Assembly (NCBI RefSeq): GCF_003014655.1
Contig: NZ_PYAT01000004.1
Span: 62,001 to 126,000 of the forward strand
DNA from: Planomicrobium soli
Lineage (GTDB): Bacteria; Bacillota; Bacilli; Bacillales_A; Planococcaceae
Length of the DNA: 64,000 nt
Reading direction: 5' to 3'
The notes under the pieces were generated by a model. That model worked only from the letters and a program-made list of their open reading frames with translations. It was not told where the DNA came from and made no database searches. Below are positions 43,992 to 52,227 of this stretch, one piece after another; the first letter of the stretch is position 1; every line of letters starts with the position of its first letter. Position numbers and translations under genes: made by a program.

Positions 43992-45520
43992 AAAAGGTTT
44001 CCTTTCTCAATTTCTTCCTGAAGCGCACGAAGGCGTTTGTTTTGGGTTTGTATTTCATTCATATATGCTGTCCAGAAAGCCATCTGGCCGCTTTTTTTAC
44101 AAGCCGCTTTCATCTTTTTCCAGATTCGCACTGCCTGTTTATAGCTGGAACGGTTGCGTTCTTCAAGATGCATAAACGCATAGCGGTGGTAAAGCGGCAA
44201 AACATAATCGGGCGCAGCATTTTGCACTTCTTTCAATCCGCATTCTTCCGCGAAATAAAGGGGGGAGTTATGCAGATGATGCAGCTCCGCCCATTGTTTA
44301 TAGAGTTGTTTTTCGATCAGGTAAACAGAATAGGCAGGCAAACCGTAATGGCCAAACTGCTTGAACAAATCTTCCCAATCTTCCTCGCTCAACTGAACGA
44401 GTGAAAATAGGCGGCTTAGAGTCCGTACGTATTGCTGGCGGTATTGCGAGTAAAGTCCATCAAACAAAAATGTCTTCACATGCGGTTTGACGGCCATCAG
44501 AATAGCCGTAAGGGCCTGCTCATGGCCTTCACTTTCCGCAAGAGTCGCAAGCCCGATCCAATCGGATGCTTCATCCGGCGATATTTTCGACTCCTTCACT
44601 GCATCTTTCAATAAAATTGCAAAAAATGCACTGATTCGATCATCCGGTCTTGAAAAAGCGGCGGCTTCTTCTATCCTCATTTTGTTAGAGCTGAACAAGT
44701 TCGTCCAAAAAAGCTGGTACAGCGCAAATCGCTGAGAAAATGATCTGTCTTTTACAGTTACAAAAGAGTGGACCATCACTCTAAGGTGTTCGAAAAAAGC
44801 GTCCGATTCAAATGTACGGTGCTGCGTCCGCAATTGCTCGAGCAAATCATGCAACTCATGCAGTTCATCTTCAAACCAGGTTTTGAAAAATGAATGGTGA
44901 ACTTCTTTTGTTCCACTGATGTAAGAGTCCCATACTTCCGTCAAGGAAATGAAATGAGCATAAGTTCGGTACAGCACTTTCCACTCCCGTTCAAGCGGAA
45001 CAAAGGACAATGCGTTTTTCAAGCGCCCTTCATACATTTGCTCAAAATAGAAATAGTTGCGGGTGGTGTAATCTGGAATAGCTTCCCGCCAGGCATTCCG
45101 GATAATGGCTGTCCACTGGGCCGGAGAGCGCTTGTTCGAGAGCATCGCCAATTGATCATTCGGCCGGGAGCGCCAGTCGGCAACCCACTGGGACAGTGAA
45201 CCGATTTTTTGGTAAAGAGCAAAAATAACCGCCAATTTGTGCCGGCAAGTTTCTTCTTGCGGACATGCGCAAATTGCGGTGAGTTTATCGAAATTAAGAA
45301 AAACTTTGACTGTATGGGCGTCTTTGACAATTGCTTCCAAAATCAACTTTTCTTCATTGAAAGACTGAATCTGTACGCCATCATGGCGAACTAAAAAGAC
45401 TGCTTTTCGAACCATTTCTTCGTCCAGTTCGCGCGTCGGATGAAGCGATTTATCGATAGCAGCCATATAATTGTGAATAGTATCATCGAATCGTTGTGCC
45501 AAGGATTGAACCGTAGCCAT
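43988..45520 (-). CDS. ywqB: SWIM zinc-finger protein, YwqB type, 510 aa
   Basis: Contains one SWIM motif of the CxCxnCxH form, CACPQEETCRHKLA, at about residues 85-98. The long helical remainder resembles nothing I can name. SWIM proteins bind DNA or protein partners and commonly pair with SNF2 helicases, as here. Of two possible ATGs, 45520 gives better spacing to GGGGCG than 45526. It is the first gene of the ywqB-ywqA minus-strand operon. Confidence 0.86.
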   Translation of the reverse strand: MATVQSLAQRFDDTIHNYMAAIDKSLHPTRELDEEMVRKAVFLVRHDGVQIQSFNEEKLILEAIVKDAHTVKVFLNFDKLTAICACPQEETCRHKLAVIFALYQKIGSLSQWVADWRSRPNDQLAMLSNKRSPAQWTAIIRNAWREAIPDYTTRNYFYFEQMYEGRLKNALSFVPLEREWKVLYRTYAHFISLTEVWDSYISGTKEVHHSFFKTWFEDELHELHDLLEQLRTQHRTFESDAFFEHLRVMVHSFVTVKDRSFSQRFALYQLFWTNLFSSNKMRIEEAAAFSRPDDRISAFFAILLKDAVKESKISPDEASDWIGLATLAESEGHEQALTAILMAVKPHVKTFLFDGLYSQYRQQYVRTLSRLFSLVQLSEEDWEDLFKQFGHYGLPAYSVYLIEKQLYKQWAELHHLHNSPLYFAEECGLKEVQNAAPDYVLPLYHRYAFMHLEERNRSSYKQAVRIWKKMKAACKKSGQMAFWTAYMNEIQTQNKRLRALQEEIEKGNLL

Positions 45521-45526
45521 ATGCAT

Positions 45527-46038
45527 CGCCCCAAAATAAAACTTTCCTTCTATTATACGGCTTCTAAGCGGCTCCGTAAACGTTGAAGAAAAGTTAATCG
45601 CTTTCTTTCTCGTGAGGCGCCGTTAAAAACTTACCGAATTTTTCTTGCCCGTTTCGATAAAATGTTTATCAAATAAGCTCGATAAAGTAATAGAAAGGAA
45701 AACAACTACGAGAAAATTTCTTGAAAAGTTTTCTTTTTGTACTTATTTTAATTTTTCCCCTAGACCTTAAAAGCGGTAAAAGAAGGTGCCAAAGTTAAGA
45801 TAAATTCTTTAATAATAGAATCGCAGATCTAAAGGATTCCCATGAAAAACAGCGGATTATAAGCTCTTTAGAAGGCTTTTCAAGCATTTATCGGATTGAG
45901 GTTTTCCGGAATTTTTAGAAGGATAAGAGCAATGCAGATTGAAAGAATCGTTGTGCTTTTTTATGTTAAAATTATGAGGAATGTGTTATAGTTTATGTAG
46001 TTAGAATATTCAAAAAACTGGGGAAAGGGGGAAAAGTT
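45527..46038. other. 512-bp intergenic region with short palindromes and an extended -10 promoter
   Basis: No gene seen on either strand. It holds GATAAA-ATG-TTTATC at 45656-45670 and AGAAAA..TTTTCT at 45711-45734 followed by a T-run. A TGTTATAGT extended -10 element at 45984-45992 lies 47 bp before the IDEAL gene. Confidence 0.55.
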
Positions 46039-46494
46039 ATGCTGCAGATAAAGTTGCTGAAACCATTTTATACGAAAAGAGAAGGGCATCTGGTGAAATT
46101 CGTTTTTGCCTATCAGTACTTTTCGATACTAAAAGATGATGAGCTGTTTCATTTTATCCCAGTTGAAGGAAAAGAGATTGTCGTAAACTTGAACACATTC
46201 CAAGTGGAAAACTTATCGGAAGTATTTGTGTTCCAAAAAGGCAATCGCTTTATCCGTTTGCCTCTATATCAATTATTGCTCGTTTCTGATATTCACACGC
46301 ATCTTCAAACAATTTTGCAGGAAGAGAAGTCTGGAGTGACGGAAGTGAACGATCAAATAAGAACAGAAGCAATGGATGCCATCGAATTTTTGGAGCATGA
46401 AAATTTTGAGAGAATGATTGACTATGCCTTGTCGATACGAGATGAAGCAATGTTTCATGACTTGTTGGAACGCCAAAACACTGGAGGTTTGTAA
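46039..46494 (+). CDS. IDEAL-domain protein, 151 aa
   Basis: The C-terminal stretch IEFLEHENFERMIDYALSIR followed by DEAMFHDLLERQ has the IDEAL (PF08858) pattern of a short helical motif seen in several Bacillales regulators (ComK, YpiB relatives). The N-terminal 100 residues are mostly beta-rich (LVKFVFAYQYFSI, LFHFIPVEGKEIVVNL) and I do not recognise them. GGAAAGGGGGAAAAG precedes the ATG. It appears monocistronic with a terminator at 46515-46555. Confidence 0.75.
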   Translation: MLQIKLLKPFYTKREGHLVKFVFAYQYFSILKDDELFHFIPVEGKEIVVNLNTFQVENLSEVFVFQKGNRFIRLPLYQLLLVSDIHTHLQTILQEEKSGVTEVNDQIRTEAMDAIEFLEHENFERMIDYALSIRDEAMFHDLLERQNTGGL

Positions 46495-46514
46495 AGTGAA
46501 TGTAGCCTATGGAT

Positions 46515-46556
46515 AAACGTCTGCCCATTAAAAAAAGGAGCAGGCGTTTTTGTATG
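46515..46556 (+). terminator. Terminator after the IDEAL gene
   Basis: AAACGTCTGC pairs with GCAGGCGTTT (one mismatch), followed by TTTGT. Confidence 0.75.
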
Positions 46557-46570
46557 GGCTTAAACAGCTT

Positions 46571-46605
46571 AAAACCCTTTTCCGCGACATGGGAAAAGGG
46601 TTTTA
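46571..46605 (-). terminator. Terminator for the small minus-strand ORF (also active on plus strand)
   Basis: AAAACCCTTTTCC and GGGAAAAGGGTTTT form a strong stem of about 12 bp; T-runs are present on both outgoing sides. Confidence 0.7.
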
Positions 46606-46632
46606 TAAAATCAAATTCAACATAAGTCACCT

Positions 46633-46737
46633 CTACATTAATGTGAAAAAATTAAGGACCAGCATCAAAGCTGTAGAACCGGCCACTCCTAATGCAAGAT
46701 CTTCCCATCCCAATTCAAGTACTTTATCAAAATTCAT
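46633..46737 (-). CDS. Putative 34-aa hydrophobic peptide
   Basis: Minus-strand ATG at 46737 with AAGGGA nine bases upstream. The product begins MNFDKVLELGWEDLALG and continues into a hydrophobic segment VAGSTALMLVLNFFTLM, so a single membrane helix after a short acidic head. A hairpin terminator follows 28 bp later. The leader upstream carries a perfect 9-bp stem at 46783-46817. It resembles small membrane or toxin-like peptides in layout only; no family is recognised. Confidence 0.5.
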   Translation of the reverse strand: MNFDKVLELGWEDLALGVAGSTALMLVLNFFTLM

Positions 46738-46782
46738 CTCCATCCATCCCTTCATGACATGTTTCTTATTTAAGAAGATCTT

Positions 46783-46817
46783 AGCAAGTTACAGAATAGG
46801 CCTTTTTTGTAACTTGC
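46783..46817 (-). other. Leader hairpin upstream of the small minus-strand ORF
   Basis: GCAAGTTAC (46783-46791) and GTAACTTGC (46809-46817) pair perfectly. A minus-strand TATAAT lies about 5 bp upstream of it, near 46820-46825, so the hairpin may be at or near the 5' end of the transcript. Confidence 0.5.
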
Positions 46818-46825
46818 CTTTATTA

Positions 46826-47054
46826 TAAATTAGTAAATAAAAGAAAAGCATGTGTCTAAATTACTAAAAATTCTAAATATATAAATATATTAAATAATTT
46901 AACGCCTCTATAATTTAAAATTGCCGTTTTCATTGAAGTATTTGCCCAATCTTGTTACGTTATCAATAAGTTTTATTCAAATTTTTGGCAACCATAATGT
47001 ATTTCAGTGCTAAAAGTAGATTAAGTACGAATGAAAAAGAATAGGAGTGGTTTT
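46826..47054. other. AT-rich intergenic space
   Basis: Runs of A and T with no gene or clear repeat seen. It presumably contains the promoter for the S66 peptidase gene, but none is convincing. Confidence 0.4.
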
Positions 47055-47978
47055 TTGAGAACGTTGCCGAAACGATTGAAAAAAGGGGATACGGTTGGAA
47101 TCATCGCACCTTCGAGTCCGCCAAACTTGGAGAATCTCCAAAAAGCGTTGCCTTTTCTTGAAGGGCTAGGGCTAAAAGTGAAATTGGGTAAATCATTAAA
47201 AGAAAAACGTGGCTATCTGGCAGGAGATGATGACGCCCGGCTTGCGGATTTGCACGCAATGTTCGAAGATCCAGAAGTAGCAGGCATTATTTGCGCGGGG
47301 GGCGGCTACGGGGCGGCCCGCTACGCCGACCGCATCGATTACAGCATGATCAAAGAAAATCCGAAAGTATTCTGGGGCTATTCGGATATCACGTTCTTGC
47401 ATACCGCAATTGGCCAATACGCGGAACTTGTAACGTTTCATGGGCCGATGCTGGCGTCCGATGTCGGGAAAGAAGAATTCCATGAACGGAGCGCGCGGAT
47501 GTTCGGCCAAATGTTCGGCCCGTTCGAATTGCATTACAGCGAAGAAATTTCACTGCTTACGTCAATCACTGGCGGTATCGCAGAAGGGGAACTGGTTGGC
47601 GGCAACTTGTCATTGTTGCGCTCAAGTATCGGAACAAGATTTGAAATCGACGTGAAAGGCAAAATTTTATTAATTGAAGATATTGACGAAGAGCCGTTCC
47701 GTGTCGACGAAATGCTCAATCAATTGCGTATGGCTCGAAAATTTGATGAAGTGGCAGGCATTGTTATCGGGGATTTCAAAAATCCCGAACCGAAGAAACC
47801 GGAAAAATCATTGACGCTCGACCAAGTTTTTGATGATTATTTCAGCGACCTGAAAGTACCTGTTGTAAAAGGCTTTAAAATAGGCCATTGCGAACCGCAT
47901 TTCTCAGTTCCGCTTGGCGCTAAAGCTCGCTTGGATGGAGATGGGAAAACCTTGACGATTTTGCCGGGCGTGGAATAA
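47055..47978 (+). CDS. LD-carboxypeptidase (peptidase S66), 307 aa
   Basis: Serine peptidase that removes the terminal D-Ala from murein tetrapeptides in cell-wall recycling. The nucleophile Ser is in WGYSDITFLH, the catalytic Glu in IEDIDEEPFRVDEML and the His in IGHCEPHFSVPLG. The start is TTG at 47055 because AGGAG at 47043-47047 is 7 bases upstream; the ATG at 47031 has no site and would include this one. It may work with the dipeptide epimerase at 56751. YkfA is the closest Bacillus match by function. Confidence 0.92.
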   Translation: MRTLPKRLKKGDTVGIIAPSSPPNLENLQKALPFLEGLGLKVKLGKSLKEKRGYLAGDDDARLADLHAMFEDPEVAGIICAGGGYGAARYADRIDYSMIKENPKVFWGYSDITFLHTAIGQYAELVTFHGPMLASDVGKEEFHERSARMFGQMFGPFELHYSEEISLLTSITGGIAEGELVGGNLSLLRSSIGTRFEIDVKGKILLIEDIDEEPFRVDEMLNQLRMARKFDEVAGIVIGDFKNPEPKKPEKSLTLDQVFDDYFSDLKVPVVKGFKIGHCEPHFSVPLGAKARLDGDGKTLTILPGVE

Positions 47979-48088
47979 CAAACCAACAGCTATTTGGAAT
48001 CTGCCTTTTTATACAAAAAAACTCTATGAATAAAACTGTAAGATAGTAGAGTTGATGAAACTTTTATAATGAAATCCAGTGGAAAATG

Positions 48089-48097
48089 TGTTATAAT
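48089..48097 (+). promoter_or_regulatory. Extended -10 promoter for the DUF2187 gene
   Basis: TGTTATAAT lies 39 bp before the ATG. No clear -35 box is present. Confidence 0.5.
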
Positions 48098-48136
48098 AAG
48101 CTGATATGGTTAACAAAAGAGAGGCGTTGATTAACG

Positions 48137-48364
48137 ATGGCATTTCAACCACATGAAAAAGAAGTATCAGAATTTGTTGCAGCACGCAGAATTGGTGAAT
48201 GGATTTCCTTCACTCGAAATGGCGTGGAAGTTAACGGCACCATCTTCAAAATCATGGATAACTCGGTAATCGTCGAGATATCTCCAGAAGACGCAAAAGA
48301 AATAGGCGCGGCATCTAATATGACCGTGATTTCCCATAAGAAATACAAAATTGTCGAAGCATAA
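48137..48364 (+). CDS. DUF2187 / YkvS-like protein, 75 aa
   Basis: Small beta-barrel-like protein with IGEWISFTRNGVEVNGTIFK and NSVIVEIS, the SH3-like pattern of the DUF2187 family. Function unknown. GAGAGGCG precedes the ATG, and a strong terminator lies 4 bp behind the stop, so it is monocistronic. Confidence 0.8.
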   Translation: MAFQPHEKEVSEFVAARRIGEWISFTRNGVEVNGTIFKIMDNSVIVEISPEDAKEIGAASNMTVISHKKYKIVEA

Positions 48365-48367
48365 TTC

Positions 48368-48406
48368 AAACGCCCGCTAGTCATACTAGCGGGCGTTTTT
48401 TTGTTT
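48368..48406 (+). terminator. Terminator after the DUF2187 gene
   Basis: AAACGCCCGCTAGT and ACTAGCGGGCGTTT form a perfect 14-bp stem followed by TTTTTG. Confidence 0.95.
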
Positions 48407-48420
48407 AAATGGAGCTGGAA

Positions 48421-48520
48421 AAATTTGCTTCATGAAGTTTTTGGGTTTTTACATGAAGTATCGGGCGTTTTACGTGAAGTATGGCAACTTCTACCTAAAC
48501 TCATAAAGCTTTAACATAAA
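48421..48520 (+). repeat. 21-bp phased CATGAA array 1
   Basis: CATGAA-like cores begin at 48431, 48452, 48473, 48494 and 48515, exactly 21 bp apart. The array opens with AAATTTGCTTCATGAAG, including the palindrome CTTCATGAAG. It starts about 15 bp after the terminator. Confidence 0.9.
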
Positions 48521-48609
48521 AAAAATGAACCTGCTTCATGAAACTCTATTTTTAAGTAAGAACGTCTCAAAAGGTAAGAGTTCTTTTGTTCACTACTGGA
48601 ATACGTGAA

Positions 48610-48735
48610 AAAGAATTTTCTTCATGAGCTTTGTAGGTTTCTACATGAAGTACCATAACTTTTACATGAACTCATAAAGCTTTAACATGAAAAACTGCTT
48701 TTCTTACACAAGCTTTCTTCATTTCTACCATGAAT
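48610..48735 (+). repeat. 21-bp phased CATGAA array 2
   Basis: Cores at 48623, 48644, 48665, 48686, 48707 and 48728, all 21 bp apart. The opening palindrome is degraded (CTTCATGAGC). The last two units are weaker. Confidence 0.88.
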
Positions 48736-48960
48736 CAAGATCGCCTCAACAAAATTTATAATACGTGCCGTAAAGCGCTAAACTCCTAGTCACTTCTTCA
48801 ATTCCGCTTAAACAAATAAAGTATGGTGCTTCTGCTGTGCCATTTGGCTCAAAAGTGAAAATATCGTCAATTGCTTCTTCCCCTGCGTTTCATTGGCTCC
48901 TGTTTTTTGGTAAAGTAAAGAAAAGCGGGACATCCGATAGCATTGAAAGGACTACATAGT
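48736..48960. other. Space before the Yip1-like gene
   Basis: No gene seen. A possible promoter TTGGCT (48893-48898), 17 bp, TAAAGA (48916-48921) lies 39 bp before the start at 48961. Confidence 0.4.
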
Positions 48961-49671
48961 ATGATATTTGACTTTAGATTTTGGCATTACTTTGGCAGAC
49001 AGGGAGAATTAATCCATAATCTGCAAAACACCGAAGTGCGAAACTTCAATCGTCGGCTCGCCTGGATTTTAGCTTTAGGGGTGCTGGTTTTTGCCTTGCG
49101 CGAAATCTGGGGGATGAATACTGCTTCACTAACGCCGCTTTTTGCGGCAGGAATGTGGGATGAATACACGCTTGCGCGTTGGACGTCGCTTGTCGGTACC
49201 CTGCTTTGGGCAGGCCTTTACTTGACGTTTCATTCGTATATCACGGCATTTTTGTTTAGCAAGTGGACTAAAATGACGTGGCGCGCGGCCATTGTCATGC
49301 AAAGTTATGTGGTAGCAGTATTGGTGATCGAAAAAGCATTGGTTTTCTTGCTGTTCGTGGTTTTCGGTTTCACAACCACATTATCGATGTTTTCGTTCGG
49401 TCCGATGGCTGCTACGTTTATTGAATTACCAAATCAATCGGTTAATCACTTTTTAACTTATTTCTTCAATCAGCTGACCATTTTCACAGCACTTATTATT
49501 GCGTTTCAATACCGTTATGTGCGGAGCTTTACCGAGTTTTCACCGAGATGGATTTTATTCATCCTGCTTACGCTTCATATCCTGGTGGCGCTTTTTGTGG
49601 CATCGTTCAGTCTTTTGCCGCTTACGGATATGTTGAGAGGGTTTACGGAAGGAGGAACTATCCTTGAATAA
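48961..49671 (+). CDS. Five-helix membrane protein, Yip1/YknW-like, 236 aa
   Basis: About five membrane segments are visible: AWILALGVLVFALREIW, SLVGTLLWAGLYLTFHSYIT, VVAVLVIEKALVFLLFVVFG, LTIFTALIIAFQY and WILFILLTLHILVALFVASF. Number and spacing resemble Yip1-domain proteins such as B. subtilis YknW. The ATG at 48961 has AAAGG 10 bases upstream; the in-frame TTG at 48943 overlaps that site. It overlaps the adaptor gene by 8 bp, like the YknW-YknX pair. Assignment rests on topology and context. Confidence 0.65.
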   Translation: MIFDFRFWHYFGRQGELIHNLQNTEVRNFNRRLAWILALGVLVFALREIWGMNTASLTPLFAAGMWDEYTLARWTSLVGTLLWAGLYLTFHSYITAFLFSKWTKMTWRAAIVMQSYVVAVLVIEKALVFLLFVVFGFTTTLSMFSFGPMAATFIELPNQSVNHFLTYFFNQLTIFTALIIAFQYRYVRSFTEFSPRWILFILLTLHILVALFVASFSLLPLTDMLRGFTEGGTILE

Positions 49672-50944
49672 ATTCTTTTTTGTCGGATTATCTATCTCTG
49701 TCACTGCCTTCATAGCAGCGAACTTCATCTTGCTGTTCGATGAGAAAAGCGTCATTCCGAAAACTGTCTACATCGGTGAAACCGACCGGGCTTATGCTCA
49801 TACCTATCTGGAAAAACTGCCAAAAGAAGCGGTCATAGCGCCGAACAAATCCACACAAATTTATGTGCAGGATAGAGAAGCGATTGACCAGTGGCTTGTC
49901 AAAGAAGGCGACGAGGTCCAAGCGGGAAGTGAACTTGCTTCACTAAACGAAGCGGAAACTGAAGAACAGCGCGCACTTTGGGAGGCTGAACGGGATGCGC
50001 TCCAAGCTGAGCTGGCGGAAGTTGAGCTCTCGCTGAGCAATTTAGTGCTCGAACGTCCGATAGGCAGTACAGACACCGGAGCGTATAACGACTCGATCAC
50101 TGACGCCAATGGCAACAGCACGGATGTGAACATCAATATTGATGTTCCCCAAGATGCACCATATGCGGCGGCGATTGCAGCAGCTGAACAAAGAGTTGCT
50201 GCAATCGGTTCCCAACTCGCAGTAGTGGAAGCGCAGCTCAATCAAAGCTTGGCCAGTCCGGCGCTTATCAGTCCAGAGGAAGGCGTTGTTGCTTCCATCA
50301 ACCGTGATTCTGAACCGATGAGCATTGAGATTTACTCGAATGATAAAGTTTTTGTGACCTATATTTTGGAGGATGAATGGCCGGATGTAACAGTCCAAGA
50401 CCGTGCAATGGTCCATGTAAAAGGAATGGAACAAGCAGCAAGCGGAATGGTGATGAGCGTTTCTAAATTGCCGGCGACCGACTCCAAGTGGCTAGAAGCA
50501 TACAACGCCCTTGATCCAGTCGATCAGAAAAACCCGATTGCCATCTATGAAGTCCAGATTGCGGCGGATTCTACGGTTGACAGCATCATTCCATTCGGTG
50601 CAACAGCGAATGCGGAGATCATTACAAATGAAGCGATAGATGCAGTGGCGCTTCCGGAACCTTGGGTTTTCAATCAAGCAGGCAATACCGCTTCTGTAAT
50701 CCAGCTGCAAACGGATGGACGCGCGGCAACAATTCCGGTCACCATCAACTTTGATGTGGATGGGAAAGCTGTTTTAGCAGAAGGCATTGCACCCGGCACC
50801 ATTGTCGCTAATGAAAAATCTTTAAGGCACTATCGGACGGCTCCTAAAGCCTTTGTCCCGTTCCTGAGCGAACAGCCAAACTACGAATTGGCGAAAACGA
50901 CCAATTGGCGCAAATACGTGGAATATTTGCTGGCCAGACAGTAA
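49664..50944 (+). CDS. Membrane-anchored periplasmic-adaptor-like (HlyD/RND, YknX-like) protein, 426 aa
   Basis: One N-terminal membrane anchor (FFFVGLSISVTAFIAANFILLF) is followed by an external part in membrane-fusion-protein order. The split lipoyl-like domain (QWLVKEGDEVQAGSELASL .. ISPEEGVVASINRDSEPM) flanks a coiled coil (EEQRALWEAERDALQAELA .. AIAAAEQRVAAIGSQLAVVE), then beta-barrel domains. A low-complexity insert TDANGNSTDVNINIDVPQD lies inside the coiled coil. Start is TTG at 49664 with GGAGGA upstream, overlapping the previous gene. No ABC transporter genes follow. Its partner is unknown. Confidence 0.82.
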   Translation: MNKFFFVGLSISVTAFIAANFILLFDEKSVIPKTVYIGETDRAYAHTYLEKLPKEAVIAPNKSTQIYVQDREAIDQWLVKEGDEVQAGSELASLNEAETEEQRALWEAERDALQAELAEVELSLSNLVLERPIGSTDTGAYNDSITDANGNSTDVNINIDVPQDAPYAAAIAAAEQRVAAIGSQLAVVEAQLNQSLASPALISPEEGVVASINRDSEPMSIEIYSNDKVFVTYILEDEWPDVTVQDRAMVHVKGMEQAASGMVMSVSKLPATDSKWLEAYNALDPVDQKNPIAIYEVQIAADSTVDSIIPFGATANAEIITNEAIDAVALPEPWVFNQAGNTASVIQLQTDGRAATIPVTINFDVDGKAVLAEGIAPGTIVANEKSLRHYRTAPKAFVPFLSEQPNYELAKTTNWRKYVEYLLARQ

Positions 50945-50952
50945 AAAGCTTT

Positions 50953-50988
50953 GCCCCCGAAAGCTCCGGCTTTTCGGGGGTTTTTATA
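50953..50988 (+). terminator. Terminator after the adaptor gene
   Basis: CCCCCGAAA and TTTTCGGGGG form a strong stem followed by TTTTTAT. Confidence 0.92.
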
Positions 50989-51009
50989 TGGAGGAAGGAA
51001 AAAGACGTT

Positions 51010-51136
51010 TGGAAAAATTTGCTTCATGAAGTTTTTGTGTTTATACATGAATAAATCGCGTCCTTACATGAACTCTTTAAGCTCTATCATGACAAGACAA
51101 GCTCTCTATATGAAGTTCGATTCCTTTAACCCATAA
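51010..51136 (+). repeat. 21-bp phased CATGAA array 3
   Basis: Cores at 51025, 51046, 51067, 51088 and 51109 are 21 bp apart. It opens GGAAAAATTTGCTTCATGAAG and shares the internal ATCATGACAAGACAAGCT unit with arrays 5, 7 and 8. It starts about 25 bp after the terminator. Confidence 0.92.
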
Positions 51137-51220
51137 ATCCCGCCTTTCTACCGTTTACTTTTCTACTTTAACGGAGTAGAATAAGAAACTAATTCGAAAG
51201 TCGAAAGAAGGCTTGGCACT

Positions 51221-52135
51221 TTGAGTCAAATGAAGGTATATGGAATTTTAACGTTGGTTATGCTTATATGGGGGTTTAATTTGCCTTCGGTAAAATATTT
51301 GGTCAGTTTTGTGGAGCCGGTGACGCTGACAGCGTTCCGCATTTTGGCGGCGGGAATCTCGGTGTTCATTTTGCTTGCAGTGTTTAAACTGCTTCGCTGG
51401 CCGACAAAAAGAGAGTGGAAGTTTATTGTGTTTGCTTCGTTGCTCAATGTGGTGGGCCACCATTATTTCTTGTCGAGCGGGTTAGCACTGACGAGCGGAA
51501 CGAATGCCGGATTGGTGCTCGGCACCGGTCCGATGCTGACGGCGGTACTGGTGTCTCTCATTTTGCGCAATTATCCGTCGAAATTGCAATGGATGGGCGT
51601 AGTAGTCGGCATAATTGGAGTATCGGCAACGGTACTGGTCGGCAACGGCGGGACGAGCGGCATGAACCTTGGAGATATTTTCGTCTTCGTTTCGATCCTG
51701 TCTCAGGTGTTCAGCTATTTAATCATCGCTAAGATGGCAAGGACGCTTGACCCTCGCCTGATGACCGGTTATATGTTTTTGATCGGCTCGGTAATCCTTT
51801 TTGCCATTTCGCTCGTGCAAGAACCTGGCGAAATCCGGGCATTTATTGGTGTGCCGCCAACATTCTGGCTGGCGTTCTTTTTTTCGGCCATGCTTGGAAC
51901 AGCGGTCGGGCACATGCTCTACAACTATTCGATCGGTCAGGCGGGACCAACGAAAGCCGCTATTTTCATGAACCTGAATACCTTTTTCTCACTGGTGGGT
52001 GCTAGTGTCATCCTTGGGGAGGAAATCACATCGCGCCATCTTTTTGGTCTTATATTGATCGTCATCGGTGTGCTTTTTGGTTCAGGCGCGGCAGAAGATT
52101 TGATCAGAAAACGAAAAAAACGGCTCAGCGCATGA
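51221..52135 (+). CDS. EamA/DMT-family transporter, 304 aa
   Basis: Ten hydrophobic segments in two repeated EamA halves, as in drug/metabolite exporters. MLIWGFNLPSVKYLVSF at the start and FLNTFFSLVGASVILGEEI-like MNLNTFFSLVGASVILGEEI near the end are typical. Substrate unknown. The start is TTG at 51221 with GAAGG nine bases upstream; ATG at 51230 is the alternative. The stop codon lies inside the terminator hairpin. Confidence 0.88.
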   Translation: MSQMKVYGILTLVMLIWGFNLPSVKYLVSFVEPVTLTAFRILAAGISVFILLAVFKLLRWPTKREWKFIVFASLLNVVGHHYFLSSGLALTSGTNAGLVLGTGPMLTAVLVSLILRNYPSKLQWMGVVVGIIGVSATVLVGNGGTSGMNLGDIFVFVSILSQVFSYLIIAKMARTLDPRLMTGYMFLIGSVILFAISLVQEPGEIRAFIGVPPTFWLAFFFSAMLGTAVGHMLYNYSIGQAGPTKAAIFMNLNTFFSLVGASVILGEEITSRHLFGLILIVIGVLFGSGAAEDLIRKRKKRLSA

Positions 52136-52150
52136 GCCGTTTTTTATTTA
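52117..52150 (+). terminator. Terminator overlapping the end of the EamA gene
   Basis: AAAACGGCTCA and TGAGCCGTTTT pair around GCGCA and are followed by TTATTTAT. The TGA of the right arm is the gene's stop codon. Confidence 0.92.
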
Positions 52151-52227
52151 TATAATGCAGGGTTGTTCCTTTTATCAAAAATATGAATATAATAGAAGAA
52201 AGTCACAATATGAAACGGGGACCATTT

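Noticed and set aside
46550-46828. 92-codon plus-strand ORF after the IDEAL gene
   Set aside because: It crosses two hairpin terminators and overlaps a better-supported small ORF on the other strand.
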